From Streptomyces sp. C10-9-1 (GTDB lineage: Bacteria; Actinomycetota; Actinomycetes; Streptomycetales; Streptomycetaceae): 64,000 nt of DNA. Position numbers and translations under genes: made by a program. The DNA lies in NCBI RefSeq assembly GCF_024497955.1, contig NZ_JANHKP010000001.1, forward strand, positions 1 through 64,000. The letters are read 5' to 3'. This document shows positions 9,957 through 17,574 of this stretch, in pieces. Within the stretch, counting starts at the first letter, position 1, and each line of letters starts with the position of its first letter. Below the pieces are notes generated by a model, which was not told the origin of the DNA, did not search any database, and worked only from the letters and a program-made list of their open reading frames with translations.

Positions 9957-10655
9957 TCACCGGGATCCGATCGCCTCCCGCAGAGCGCGACGGCACAGGG
10001 CGTCCGCGCGCCGGGTCGTCTCCGGCAGGCGGAAGTCCCGCGCCAGGTGGAGGGTGTGGGCGCAGGCCGCCTCCAGCGTGGTGCGGTGGCCCGCGGAGAC
10101 GAAGAGGGGCTTGACCCCCGCGCGGGTACGCAGGGCACGGCCGACCTCCTCGCCGTCGTCGGCGAGGAGCGGCGCGGTGTCGCCGCGTGCCGGGCCCGGC
10201 TCCTCGTGGCGGAAGACGAAGGGGTTCTTGGCCACGCCGATCGCCGGCAGGCCCGTCAGCACGCCCAGGTGGCTGGCCAGGCCGAAGCGCCGCGGGTGCG
10301 CCAGCCCGTAGCCGTCGCAGACCACGAGGCCGGGATCGGTGCCGAGCGCCTCCAGCGCGGCACGGACCGTGGGGAGCTCCCGGAAGGCCAGCAGACCGGG
10401 GACGTAGGGGAAGGACACCCTGCCCACCGCGGTGGCCTCCGCGACGACGTGGAGGTCCTCCGCGTCCAGCACGACGGCCGCGGCGGCCACCAGGTCGCGC
10501 CCGTCGTCGTAGGCGACGTCCACCCCGGTCACGCGGCCGGAGCCCACGGGGGGCGCCTCGTCCGCGAGGACGACACGGCATCGCAGGTCGTCCTGGAGGG
10601 CACGGGCCGCCTCCTCGGTGGCAGGCCAGTCCGCGGGTGCTTCGACGATCGTCAT
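9957..10655 (-). CDS. nfi: endonuclease V (deoxyinosine 3' endonuclease)
   Basis: A 232-residue repair nuclease that nicks DNA one base 3' of deoxyinosine and other deaminated bases. All family blocks are present: GVDVAY with the metal-binding Asp46, the PYVPGLLAFRELP wedge with its catalytic Glu, VCDGYGLAHPRRFGLASHLGV, GVAKNPF and VSAGHRTTLE. It ends 15 bp from the convergent reductase gene, and its start is 44 bp from the divergent YciI gene. Length is normal. Confidence 0.95.
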   Translation of the reverse strand: MTIVEAPADWPATEEAARALQDDLRCRVVLADEAPPVGSGRVTGVDVAYDDGRDLVAAAAVVLDAEDLHVVAEATAVGRVSFPYVPGLLAFRELPTVRAALEALGTDPGLVVCDGYGLAHPRRFGLASHLGVLTGLPAIGVAKNPFVFRHEEPGPARGDTAPLLADDGEEVGRALRTRAGVKPLFVSAGHRTTLEAACAHTLHLARDFRLPETTRRADALCRRALREAIGSR

Positions 10656-10699
10656 GGTGGCACCCAGCCTACGGTGCCGGGGTGGGTAGCCTGCCGTTC

Positions 10700-10999
10700 A
10701 TGTTCGTAATGGAATTGACGTACACCGCCCCGGTCGACCGCGTCGACACCCTGCTGCCCGCACACGTCGCCTGGCTCGACGCGCTGTACGCGCAGGGCGT
10801 GTTCATCGCCTCGGGCCGCAAGAACCCTCGGGACGGGGGCATCATCCTCGCGGTGGCGGACGACCGGGCGCGGATCGAGGAGATCGCCGCGGGCGACCCG
10901 TTCGTCTCGGGTGGCGTCTGCACCTACCGCATCACGGAGTTCGCGGCGACGAAGACGGCGCCCGCGCTCTCCGCCTACCGGGAGCAGCCCGCCGCCTGA
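10700..10999 (+). CDS. YciI family protein
   Basis: A 99-residue ferredoxin-like small protein of the YciI family (ELTYTAPVDRVDTLLPAH, then the SGRKNPRDGGIILA turn and DPFVSGGV). Members are dimeric and resemble muconolactone isomerase; the conserved His-Asp pair suggests a catalytic or binding pocket, but the substrate is not known. ATG at 10700 gives the usual length, and no strong ribosome-binding site is seen. A strong hairpin follows the stop codon. Confidence 0.85.
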   Translation: MFVMELTYTAPVDRVDTLLPAHVAWLDALYAQGVFIASGRKNPRDGGIILAVADDRARIEEIAAGDPFVSGGVCTYRITEFAATKTAPALSAYREQPAA

Positions 11000-11021
11000 C
11001 GCTCCCGGGCACGGAACCGGG

Positions 11022-11052
11022 GGGCGGGGCGGGCCCCTTTCCCGCCCCGCCC
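11022..11052 (+). terminator. terminator after the YciI gene
   Basis: A perfect 12-bp GC-only stem (11022-11033 with 11041-11052) around a 7-base loop begins 22 bp after the stop codon. No gene is seen between here and 11223. Confidence 0.8.
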
Positions 11053-11222
11053 ACCCGGCGGTCCGGGCCGGGTGCCCTCCGTGCCACCTGCTCCGACGGA
11101 CCCGCTGCGGCCACCGGCCACCGCCGTTGCCGCACGGGGCCGTGGCGCCTGCCGCGATGGCGGGGGGCGGCACGGTGCGGTGTCCGCGGCTGCGCCGGGC
11201 GCCGCTGTTCCGAGGAGCAGGC

Positions 11223-12092
11223 ATGACGAGGAAAGGCAGTCGGCATGGCCGTGTCCAGAGTCTCCCCTGATGCGCTCCCCCGTCCGGGCGGCGTACCGGA
11301 CGCACCGGTGGCCGCCGGGGGCCGCGGGCCCGCCGGGCCGGAGCCCCGGCGGCCCTCGCGGGCCTGCTGGTATGACTCTCTCCCGGTGCGGCGGCGGCCG
11401 CACCGGGCGACCCGGACACCTCCTTCGGCACCGGCGGCACGGCCGTCACCGACCTCGGCGGGTCCAGCGACCAGGCACTGGCCGTGGCCCTTCAGCCCGA
11501 CGGCAGGATCGTCGCCGCGGGCCTCGGCAGTCCGGGCGGCCGCAGCGCGTTCGCGCTCGCCCGCTACGACGGCGGGGCCCTCCCCCCGCCGTCCCTGACC
11601 GTCGCCAAGGAGCACACCGGTTCCTTCGTCCGGGGGGAGACCGGCACCTACACCATCACCGCCGGCAACCGGGGCCCCGGCCCGACCGACGGCAGCACGG
11701 TCACCGTGCACGACACCCTGCCACCCGGGCTCACCGCCACCGCGATCGGCGGCTCCGGTTGGCAGTGCGCACTCGCCACCCTCACCTGCGTCCGCGACGA
11801 CGTCCTGGGCCCCGGCGACAGCTACCCGCCGATCACGCTCACGGTGCACGTGCCGTGCGACGCACCGGCGTCGGGCGTCAACACCGCCACGGTCACCGGG
11901 GGCGGCGACAGCACCACGCACACCGCCGCCGACCCCACCGCCATCGTGGCCGGCCGCCACTGCGGAAAGCCGCCTACGCCGGGGAAGCCGCACGAGCAGG
12001 TGCACCACCATGAGCACCACCACCTCCACTTCCATGTGCACTACCACCTGCACCACCACGGAGACGGCCGGGCCCCCGAGGGCTCCCGGTAG
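11223..12092 (+). pseudogene. degraded secreted delta-60 repeat / DUF11 protein with His-rich tail
   Basis: A good ribosome-binding site (GAGGAG) precedes ATG 11223, but the frame meets TGA at 11268 and again at 11373. The second stop falls inside a clear signal-peptide core (APAALAGLLV, stop, LSPGAAAAAPGDPDTSFG). Downstream the same frame is open and reads as one delta-60 repeat (SFGTGGTAVTDLGG, ALQPDGRIVAAG, FALARYD), one DUF11 domain (SLTVAKEHTGSF, TYTITAGNRGPGPTDGSTVTV), then a His-rich tail of about 33 residues (KPHEQVHHHEHHHLHFHVHY and on). Delta-60 proteins normally carry many tandem repeats; only one remains. The only in-frame late start (GTG 11484) lies inside the repeat and has no ribosome-binding site. 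The gene is probably non-functional as sequenced. Confidence 0.65.
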
Positions 12093-12153
12093 GGCACCGC
12101 CCGCTGGCCGGACCGGGCGCGAGGCGGCGTCCGGCCCGCCTCCCGTCCGGTGG

Positions 12154-12178
12154 GTCACGTTCCGGTGACGCATGTCAC
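12154..12178. promoter_or_regulatory. candidate Crp-type site upstream of the SsgA-like gene
   Basis: GTGACGCATGTCAC at 12165-12178 fits the Streptomyces Crp pattern GTG-N6-GNCAC exactly. A further inverted half site GTCAC sits at 12154-12158, so three half sites lie about one helical turn apart. The site ends 120 bp before the TTG start of the SsgA-like gene. Binding is inferred from pattern only. Confidence 0.45.
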
Positions 12179-12298
12179 GGCACGGGCCGATGCACGTGCG
12201 GGGGCCTCGCGCCGTCTACTCCGGTACCGGGGTCAGCGCGTGCCCGGAAGCACTGCCGACCGGGCACCCCGGCAGCGGCACAGGTTGAGGAGCGGCCC

Positions 12299-12718
12299 TT
12301 GTCCACCGTCATCGAGCAGGCCGTCCAGGCCCGGCTCGTCGCCTCCGCACCCCGGATGGAGTCGGTCCCCGCGACGCTCCACTACGACCGCCGGGACCCG
12401 TTCACCGTGCGCATCGACTTTCCCGCCCCGGCGACGCTGGAAGGCCGGGACGTCTCCTGGGAGTTCGCCCGGGAGCTGCTGGCGGAGGGGGTGGAGGCGC
12501 CCGCCGGCCTCGGCGACGTGCGGGTGCGGCCCTTCGGCTACGACCGCACGGTGATGGAGTTCCACGCACCGGAAGGCGTGGCGATGGTGCACCTCCTCAC
12601 CGGCGAGCTGCTGACCTTCCTCCGGCGCACGCAGGAGCTGGTCCCGCTCGGCGACGAGCGGGACCGCCTCGACCTCGACGGGGCCCTCGCACTGCTGCTG
12701 GGAGGCGGCACCCCCTGA
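12299..12718 (+). CDS. SsgA-like protein (SALP family sporulation/cell-division regulator)
   Basis: A 139-residue member of the SsgA/SsgB family, found only in morphologically complex actinomycetes, where paralogues steer septum placement, peptidoglycan turnover and spore maturation. Family hallmarks are the start ATLHYDRRDPFTVRIDFP, the VSWEFARELL helix and GVAMVHLLTGELLTFLRRT. The TTG start at 12299 has GAGGAG 6 bases upstream. Length is normal for the family (about 130-145). Which paralogue it is cannot be told by eye. A Crp-like site lies upstream. Confidence 0.92.
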   Translation: MSTVIEQAVQARLVASAPRMESVPATLHYDRRDPFTVRIDFPAPATLEGRDVSWEFARELLAEGVEAPAGLGDVRVRPFGYDRTVMEFHAPEGVAMVHLLTGELLTFLRRTQELVPLGDERDRLDLDGALALLLGGGTP

Positions 12719-12756
12719 GCGGCCCGCGAGGCCCGAAGGCGCCTTCGCCCGGCGGC

Positions 12757-12808
12757 CCCGCACCCGCACCCGCACCCGCACCCGCACCCGCACCCGCACC
12801 CGCACCCA
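12757..12808. repeat. CCCGCA hexamer, 8 tandem copies
   Basis: Eight perfect CCCGCA units (12757-12804) plus CCCA lie between the SsgA-like gene and the ABC-F promoter. A small palindrome, CGAAGGC-GCCTTCG (12734-12747), stands just before it and may serve as the terminator of the SsgA-like gene. The array is outside any supported gene; copy number is likely to vary between strains. Confidence 0.9.
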
Positions 12809-12852
12809 CGATGGGGACGCCCACGCCGACGCCGTCGTCGCCGCCGCCGCCG

Positions 12853-12890
12853 AAAAACAGGTGGCCCCGCGCATGCGCCCGGACTACTGT
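12853..12890 (+). promoter_or_regulatory. candidate WblC/WhiB7-type promoter of the ABC-F gene
   Basis: AAAAA (12853-12857) lies 3 bp before a weak -35 (GTGGCC, 12861-12866), which is 18 bp from a -10 (TACTGT, 12885-12890). WhiB7/WblC-dependent promoters carry just such an A/T block directly upstream of the -35, and ABC-F resistance genes belong to this regulon. An A5 run is conspicuous in sequence this GC-rich. No transcript data. Confidence 0.5.
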
Positions 12891-12928
12891 CGTCCTCGGT
12901 TCTGCCCCCTGTCGATCGGAGAAGGACG

Positions 12929-12940
12929 TTGCTCGTCTGA
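12929..12940 (+). promoter_or_regulatory. candidate leader ORF (Met-Leu-Val) of the ABC-F gene
   Basis: TTG-CTC-GTC-TGA follows GGAGA at 6 bases spacing, about 200 bases before the ABC-F start. Antibiotic-resistance ABC-F genes are often controlled by ribosome-mediated attenuation at short upstream ORFs. A three-residue peptide is at the short end of that range. Alternative RNA folds in the GC-rich leader (12941-13140) could not be resolved by eye. Confidence 0.4.
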
Positions 12941-13144
12941 GGTCCTGAGACACCGTGCCCGCCCGCCCTGTGCCGGCGCGCCGCGTGCGACCTCGACGCC
13001 CTGCCGTCCTCCGCCCGGCCCGTATCCGACCGCCCCGTCCCCTGCACCCGTGCAGCGGTCCGCGGTCCCCCGCGCCGGCGGCCCGTCGCCGCCCCGGTGT
13101 CTCCACCCGTTGCCCCTCTTCCACCACGCAACCGGGAGGCCACC

Positions 13145-14806
13145 GTGCCAACTGCCGCCAACCACCACGTCGTCTGCTCGTCCCTCTCCTTCTCCTGGCC
13201 TGACGGGTCCGAGGTCCTCTCGGGCCTCGACCTCGCCATCGGCCCCGGCCGGACGGGGCTCACCGGCTCCAACGGCTCGGGCAAGTCGACCCTGCTGAAG
13301 CTCCTCGCGGGGCGCCTCGCTCCGACGTCGGGCACCGTCCGCGCGGTCGGGGACATCGGCTGGCTGCCGCAGGACGTCGTGCTCGACACCGCGTCCCGGG
13401 TGGACCAGGCGCTCGGCATCGCCGCCGCCCGCGCGGCCCTGCACGCCATCGAGGGCGGTGATCCGGACGAGGAGCACTTCGCGGCCGTCGGTGACGACTG
13501 GGACGTGGAGGAACGGGCCCGGGCCACGCTGGACCAGCTGGGCCTCGGGCACATCGGCCTCGACCGCACCATCGGCGAGGTGTCGGGCGGGGAGGCCGTC
13601 CTGCTGCGGCTGGCGGCACTGCTGCTGGCCCGCCCGGACGTCCTGCTGCTGGACGAACCGACCAACAACCTCGACCTGTACGCCCGGCGCCGGGTCCACG
13701 AGGCCCTCGCCGGATGGCCGGGCGCACTGGTCGTCGTCAGCCACGACCGCGAACTGCTGGAGCGGGTGGACCGCATCGCGGACCTGCACGAGGGCGAGGT
13801 GCGCCTGTTCGGCGGCCGCTACAGCGAGTTCGAGCAGGCCCTCGCCACGGAGCAGGAGGCGGCCGAGCGCATGGTCCGGGTCGCCGAGGCCGATGTGCAG
13901 CGGCAGAAGCGGGAGTTGGCCGAGGCACAGGTGCGCCTCGCCCGCCGGCGGCGCTACGGGCAGCGGATGCAGGAGTCCAAGCGCGAGCCGAAGATCGTGA
14001 TGGGAGCGCGCAAGCGTGCCGCGCAGGAGTCCGCGGGCAGGCACCGCATCCTGCACGCCGAGCGGCTGGCCGGGGCCCGCGAGCGCCTCGGCGCGGCGGA
14101 GGGCGCGGTGCGGGAGGAGGACGCCATCCGCGTCGACCTGCCGGACACGGCCGTCCCTCCCGGGCGCCGGGTGCTGCGGCTGCGCGGGCTCCGGCTGCGC
14201 CACGGTCTGGACCTCGCCCGGGACCTGGACGTGCACGGACCCGAGCGGATCGCACTGGTGGGGCGCAACGGCACGGGCAAGAGCACGCTGCTGCGCACGC
14301 TCGCCGGGGAACTGGCCCCGCTCGGCGGCGAGGCGGTCGCCGAGGTGCCGCTGCGCTTCCTGCCGCAGCGGCTGGACCTGCTGGACGACGGGCTGAGCGT
14401 GGCGCGGAACGTGGCGCGGTTCGCCCCGGGCGCGTCGGACAACCGCATCCGGGCGCAGCTCGCGCGGTTCCTCTTCCGGGGGACGGCGGCCGACCAGTCC
14501 GCGGGAGGCCTGTCGGGCGGCGAGCGCTTCCGGGCGACGCTGGCCGCGCTGCTGCTGGCGGACCCGGCCCCCCGGCTGCTGCTGCTGGACGAACCGACCA
14601 ACAACCTCGACACGGCGAGTGTGCGCAGCCTGACCGGTGCGCTCGCCTCCTACCGGGGGGCTCTGGTGGTCGCGAGCCACGATCCGGCGTTCCTCGCCTC
14701 TGCGGGGATCACCCGCTGGCTGCTGCTGGACTCCGGCGGCCTGCGGGACGTCCCCCGGGAGGAGGCACTCGGCGGCGGGGCGGAGGCGGAGGGGGCCGCG
14801 GGATAG
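13145..14806 (+). CDS. ABC-F ribosomal protection protein
   Basis: A 553-residue soluble protein with two ABC ATPase domains and no membrane part, of the ABC-F group that displaces ribosome-targeting antibiotics. Domain 1 has Walker A GSNGSGKS (41-48), signature VSGGE and Walker B VLLLDEPTNNLDL. A charged linker follows with RRRRYGQRMQESKREP. Domain 2 has GRNGTGKS, LSGGERFR and LLLLDEPTNNLDT. GTG at 13145 is chosen because GGGAGG lies 5 bases upstream and homology starts near there; the upstream ATG frame runs through the leader. It is similar in build to producer self-resistance proteins such as TlrC and VarM. The drug class cannot be read from sequence. Confidence 0.93.
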   Translation: MPTAANHHVVCSSLSFSWPDGSEVLSGLDLAIGPGRTGLTGSNGSGKSTLLKLLAGRLAPTSGTVRAVGDIGWLPQDVVLDTASRVDQALGIAAARAALHAIEGGDPDEEHFAAVGDDWDVEERARATLDQLGLGHIGLDRTIGEVSGGEAVLLRLAALLLARPDVLLLDEPTNNLDLYARRRVHEALAGWPGALVVVSHDRELLERVDRIADLHEGEVRLFGGRYSEFEQALATEQEAAERMVRVAEADVQRQKRELAEAQVRLARRRRYGQRMQESKREPKIVMGARKRAAQESAGRHRILHAERLAGARERLGAAEGAVREEDAIRVDLPDTAVPPGRRVLRLRGLRLRHGLDLARDLDVHGPERIALVGRNGTGKSTLLRTLAGELAPLGGEAVAEVPLRFLPQRLDLLDDGLSVARNVARFAPGASDNRIRAQLARFLFRGTAADQSAGGLSGGERFRATLAALLLADPAPRLLLLDEPTNNLDTASVRSLTGALASYRGALVVASHDPAFLASAGITRWLLLDSGGLRDVPREEALGGGAEAEGAAG

Positions 14807-14940
14807 CACCGGGCGGCGGGGGCGGCGGCGGGCGGCCTGCGAGCCGCGTCTCCGCTCGCCCCTCCCCCGCCGTACCCCTTCCTCACCTGGGGACATAACG
14901 GTGCGCAAGGGGGCATCACCGATCCGGGCTTGGCCGAAGG

Positions 14941-14986
14941 CTTACGGCCGCTTAACCTACGGGTTCGTAACCTACGAAGCCGTAAG
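14941..14986. promoter_or_regulatory. compound operator of the desaturase gene
   Basis: Two copies of CCTACG-N4-CGTAA stand 15 bp apart (cores 14958-14969 and 14973-14984). A further TACG half at 14943-14946 makes an outer 8-bp inverted repeat CTTACGGC (14941-14948) / GCCGTAAG (14979-14986). Such arrays near fatty acid genes are typical of TetR-type regulators. It lies 27 bp upstream of the desaturase start, so it must overlap the promoter. The regulator is not encoded in the window. Confidence 0.6.
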
Positions 14987-15012
14987 TACCACTCCCGTCC
15001 CCAGGAGCACCA

Positions 15013-15990
15013 GTGACGATCACCTCTCCCCACCTCGGCAGCAGCTCGGACGCCTGGACGGACGCCCGGCTGCTGTACGCACTCGAAGAGGTGGTCGAGA
15101 AGGAGCTGAACCGCCACCTCAAGGCCGCCAAGGACTGGATGCCGCACGAGTACGTGCCCTTCGGCGACGGCCGGAACTTCCCCGGCTTCTTCGAGGACGG
15201 CGAGGCGTGGGAGCCGGGCCAGTCCAAGGTGACGGACATAGGGCGCATCGCCCTGGTGGTGAACCTCCTCACCGAGGACAACCTGCCGAGCTACCACCAC
15301 GAGATCGCCTCCCTCTTCGGCCGCGACGGCGCCTGGGGGACCTGGGTGCACCGCTGGACGGCGGAGGAGGGCCGGCACGGCATCGTGATGCGGGACTACC
15401 TGCTCACCTCCCGGGCCGTCGACCCGGACCAGCTGGAGCAGTTCCGCATGGCGCACATGGCGGAGGGCTTCGAGTCGGACAACCGGCACTCGATGCTGCA
15501 CTCGGTGGCGTACGTGGCCTTCCAGGAGCTGGCCACCCGGGTGTCCCACCGCAACACGGGCCACCAGTCCGGCGACCCGGTGTGCGACCGGATGCTGGCG
15601 CGCATCGCCACGGACGAGAACCTGCACATGGTCTTCTACCGCAACCTGCTGAAGGCCGCCTTCGAGCTCGCCCCGGACCTGACCATGCAGGCCGTACGCG
15701 ACGTGGTGGTGAACTTCCGCATGCCCGGGCACGGCATGCCGGGCTTCGAGCGCGCGGCCGCCCAGATGGCCATCGGCGAGATCTACAACCTGCGCATCCA
15801 CCACGACGACGTGCTCGAGCCCGTCCTGCGCTTCCTGAAGATCATGGAGATCGACGGCCTGGGGCCGGAGGGCGCCAAGGCCCAGGAGGAGCTGGGCCTG
15901 TACATGGGCGGCCTGGACGCCGAGGCCGTCAAGTTCGACGACCGGCTCGCCGCGCGCAAGGCGCGGATGGCGGCCCGCGCCGCGCAGTGA
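15013..15990 (+). CDS. acyl-ACP desaturase (soluble, diiron)
   Basis: A 325-residue type II fatty-acid desaturase that inserts a double bond into acyl chains on acyl carrier protein, using a diiron centre and ferredoxin electrons. The iron ligands are visible as the first EExxH box (TAEEGRHGIVMRDYL, about residue 118) and a second DExxH box (ATDENLHMVFYRN), with an early VVEKELNRHLK helix. The protein is soluble. The GTG start at 15013 follows CAGGAG at 6 bases. It stands alone, with its own operator array and a terminator behind it, so expression is probably tuned by lipid demand or temperature. Confidence 0.93.
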   Translation: MTITSPHLGSSSDAWTDARLLYALEEVVEKELNRHLKAAKDWMPHEYVPFGDGRNFPGFFEDGEAWEPGQSKVTDIGRIALVVNLLTEDNLPSYHHEIASLFGRDGAWGTWVHRWTAEEGRHGIVMRDYLLTSRAVDPDQLEQFRMAHMAEGFESDNRHSMLHSVAYVAFQELATRVSHRNTGHQSGDPVCDRMLARIATDENLHMVFYRNLLKAAFELAPDLTMQAVRDVVVNFRMPGHGMPGFERAAAQMAIGEIYNLRIHHDDVLEPVLRFLKIMEIDGLGPEGAKAQEELGLYMGGLDAEAVKFDDRLAARKARMAARAAQ

Positions 15991-16001
15991 GGCGCCCCGC
16001 C

Positions 16002-16028
16002 CGGTGCGGCGCCCGGCGCGCCGCACCG
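16002..16028 (+). terminator. terminator after the desaturase gene
   Basis: A perfect 10-bp stem (16002-16011 with 16019-16028) and 7-base loop begin 12 bp after the stop codon, facing the convergent SDR gene. Confidence 0.75.
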
Positions 16029-16108
16029 CGTGCGGACGGGGCCCCGGGGCGGTGCGCGGAGGGAGGCGCCGGTGCCCGCGCCGCGTGCGGCCCGCCCGGC
16101 CGAGGGGC

Positions 16109-17449
16109 TCACCAGGCGGCCTCCCGGTAGTCCTTGAGGAGCACGCCCGCGACCGGGTCGCCCGCCTCGCCCCGCACGATCGGGTCGTAGACGCGGGCGG
16201 CGCCGTCCACCACGTCGAGCGGGGTGCGTCCCCCCGCCTCGGTGATGCGCGCCAGCCGCGGGGCCGGGTTCTCGTCGGTGACCCAGCCCGTGTCCACCGC
16301 GCACATGTGGACGCCCTGCCGGGCGAGGTGCGGGCCGCTGGTGCGGGTCAGCATGTTGAGCGCGGCCTTCGCCATGTTGGTGTGCGGGTGGTTCGCCGTC
16401 TTGCGGCGGACCGCGAACCGGCCCTCCACCGCGGACACGTTGACGACATAGGCCCGGCCCCTGGGCGAGGCGAGCAGCAGCGGCAGCAGGCGGTCGGCCA
16501 GCAGCGCCGGCGCGAGGGCGTTGACCAGCTGGGTCTCCAGCACCTCCGCCGGGTCGAGCGCGCCCAGTGCGGTGGTCCAGGAGTTGCGGGCGGACGGGTC
16601 CGGCAGCAGCCCGGCCTCGTCGGGCTCCCCCAGCACCAGGGCGAGCGCCCCCGCCGGGGCGCCCACCGCCGCGTGGGGCCGGTACCCCGGCGCGAGGAGG
16701 ACCCCGGGGGCCGGGTCGCCGCTCTCCCCCTCCGCCAGCAGCGCGTACGAGGCGGGCGGGCGCCGGATGGTCTGGGCGGCGTTGTTGACCAGGATGTCCA
16801 GGGGTGTGCCGTCCCGGCGCAGGTGCGCGCAGAGCCCGAGGACCTGGCGGGGGTCGCGCAGGTCCACCGCGACGACGGTCAGCCGGTCCAGCCAGGCGTC
16901 GCTGCCGGGGGCCGCCCGGAAGCGGCGCAGGGTGTCGTCGGGGAAGCGGCTGGTGACCATGAGGTCGGCGCCGTCCCGCAGCATCATCAGCGCGAGCTGG
17001 AAGCCGATCTTCACCCGGCCTCCGGTCAGCAGCGCCCGGCGCCCGGCGAGGTCGGTGCGCAGCCCGCGCCGTGCGGCGTTGTCCGCGGCGCACCCCGGGC
17101 AGAGGCGGTGGTAGAAGGCGTCGGCCTCGGTGTACGGCTCCTTGCACACGTAGCAGCGCCGGGGCTTGAGGTAGTGCTCACCGGTCGGGCCCGTCACGGC
17201 CGGGGCCGTCAGGGGGGCGTCCGCACGGCGGTCGGCGGCACCCGTGGCGGTGCGGGCCGCCAGGCTCCGGTCGGCGGCGGCGCGGGCCCGGCGGGCCTGC
17301 TTGACGCGCCGGTTGCGGCTCTCCCGGACGAACCGGGAGGCAGCCGTCTCGGCACGCCCGCGGAGCGGGTCGTCCAGCGGCAGCTCCCTCAGCCGCGCAA
17401 GCGTGTCCGTGAAGGACTCCAGTTCCTCGTCCGTCATCCGCCCGTCCAT
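16109..17449 (-). CDS. SDR-fold protein with N-terminal zinc ribbon and degenerate active site
   Basis: A 446-residue protein. Residues 1-95 are helical and Arg-rich, then CYVCKEPYTEADAFYHRLCPGC forms a treble CxxC/HxxCxxC zinc-ribbon-like site (about 98-120), then a short-chain dehydrogenase domain. The cofactor loop reads TGGRVKIG, with Lys where classical SDRs have Gly. After NVSAVEGRF the usual YxxxK is TNMAK, so the catalytic Tyr is Thr. NNAAQT is kept. It therefore keeps the fold but perhaps not normal SDR chemistry. ATG 17449 is used; ATG 17437 is also possible. It may follow the WhiB-like gene on the same strand (125-bp gap). Function unknown. Confidence 0.8.
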   Translation of the reverse strand: MDGRMTDEELESFTDTLARLRELPLDDPLRGRAETAASRFVRESRNRRVKQARRARAAADRSLAARTATGAADRRADAPLTAPAVTGPTGEHYLKPRRCYVCKEPYTEADAFYHRLCPGCAADNAARRGLRTDLAGRRALLTGGRVKIGFQLALMMLRDGADLMVTSRFPDDTLRRFRAAPGSDAWLDRLTVVAVDLRDPRQVLGLCAHLRRDGTPLDILVNNAAQTIRRPPASYALLAEGESGDPAPGVLLAPGYRPHAAVGAPAGALALVLGEPDEAGLLPDPSARNSWTTALGALDPAEVLETQLVNALAPALLADRLLPLLLASPRGRAYVVNVSAVEGRFAVRRKTANHPHTNMAKAALNMLTRTSGPHLARQGVHMCAVDTGWVTDENPAPRLARITEAGGRTPLDVVDGAARVYDPIVRGEAGDPVAGVLLKDYREAAW

Positions 17450-17574
17450 GTGAGGTCCCCACCCGTGAAGTTGACCGGAGCGTAGCGCCGGGCGGGCGGG
17501 AGCGGCATCCGCTTATCGCGCCGCGGCCCGGCGACGCGGCACCGGCGGGCAGGGGGCGCGGCCGGCTGCCGGGG

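Noticed and set aside
12597..13151. Leftward frames with Gly-Val/Ala repeats over the hexamer array
   Set aside because: They arise from the CCCGCA repeat and the antisense of the leader; no start signals.
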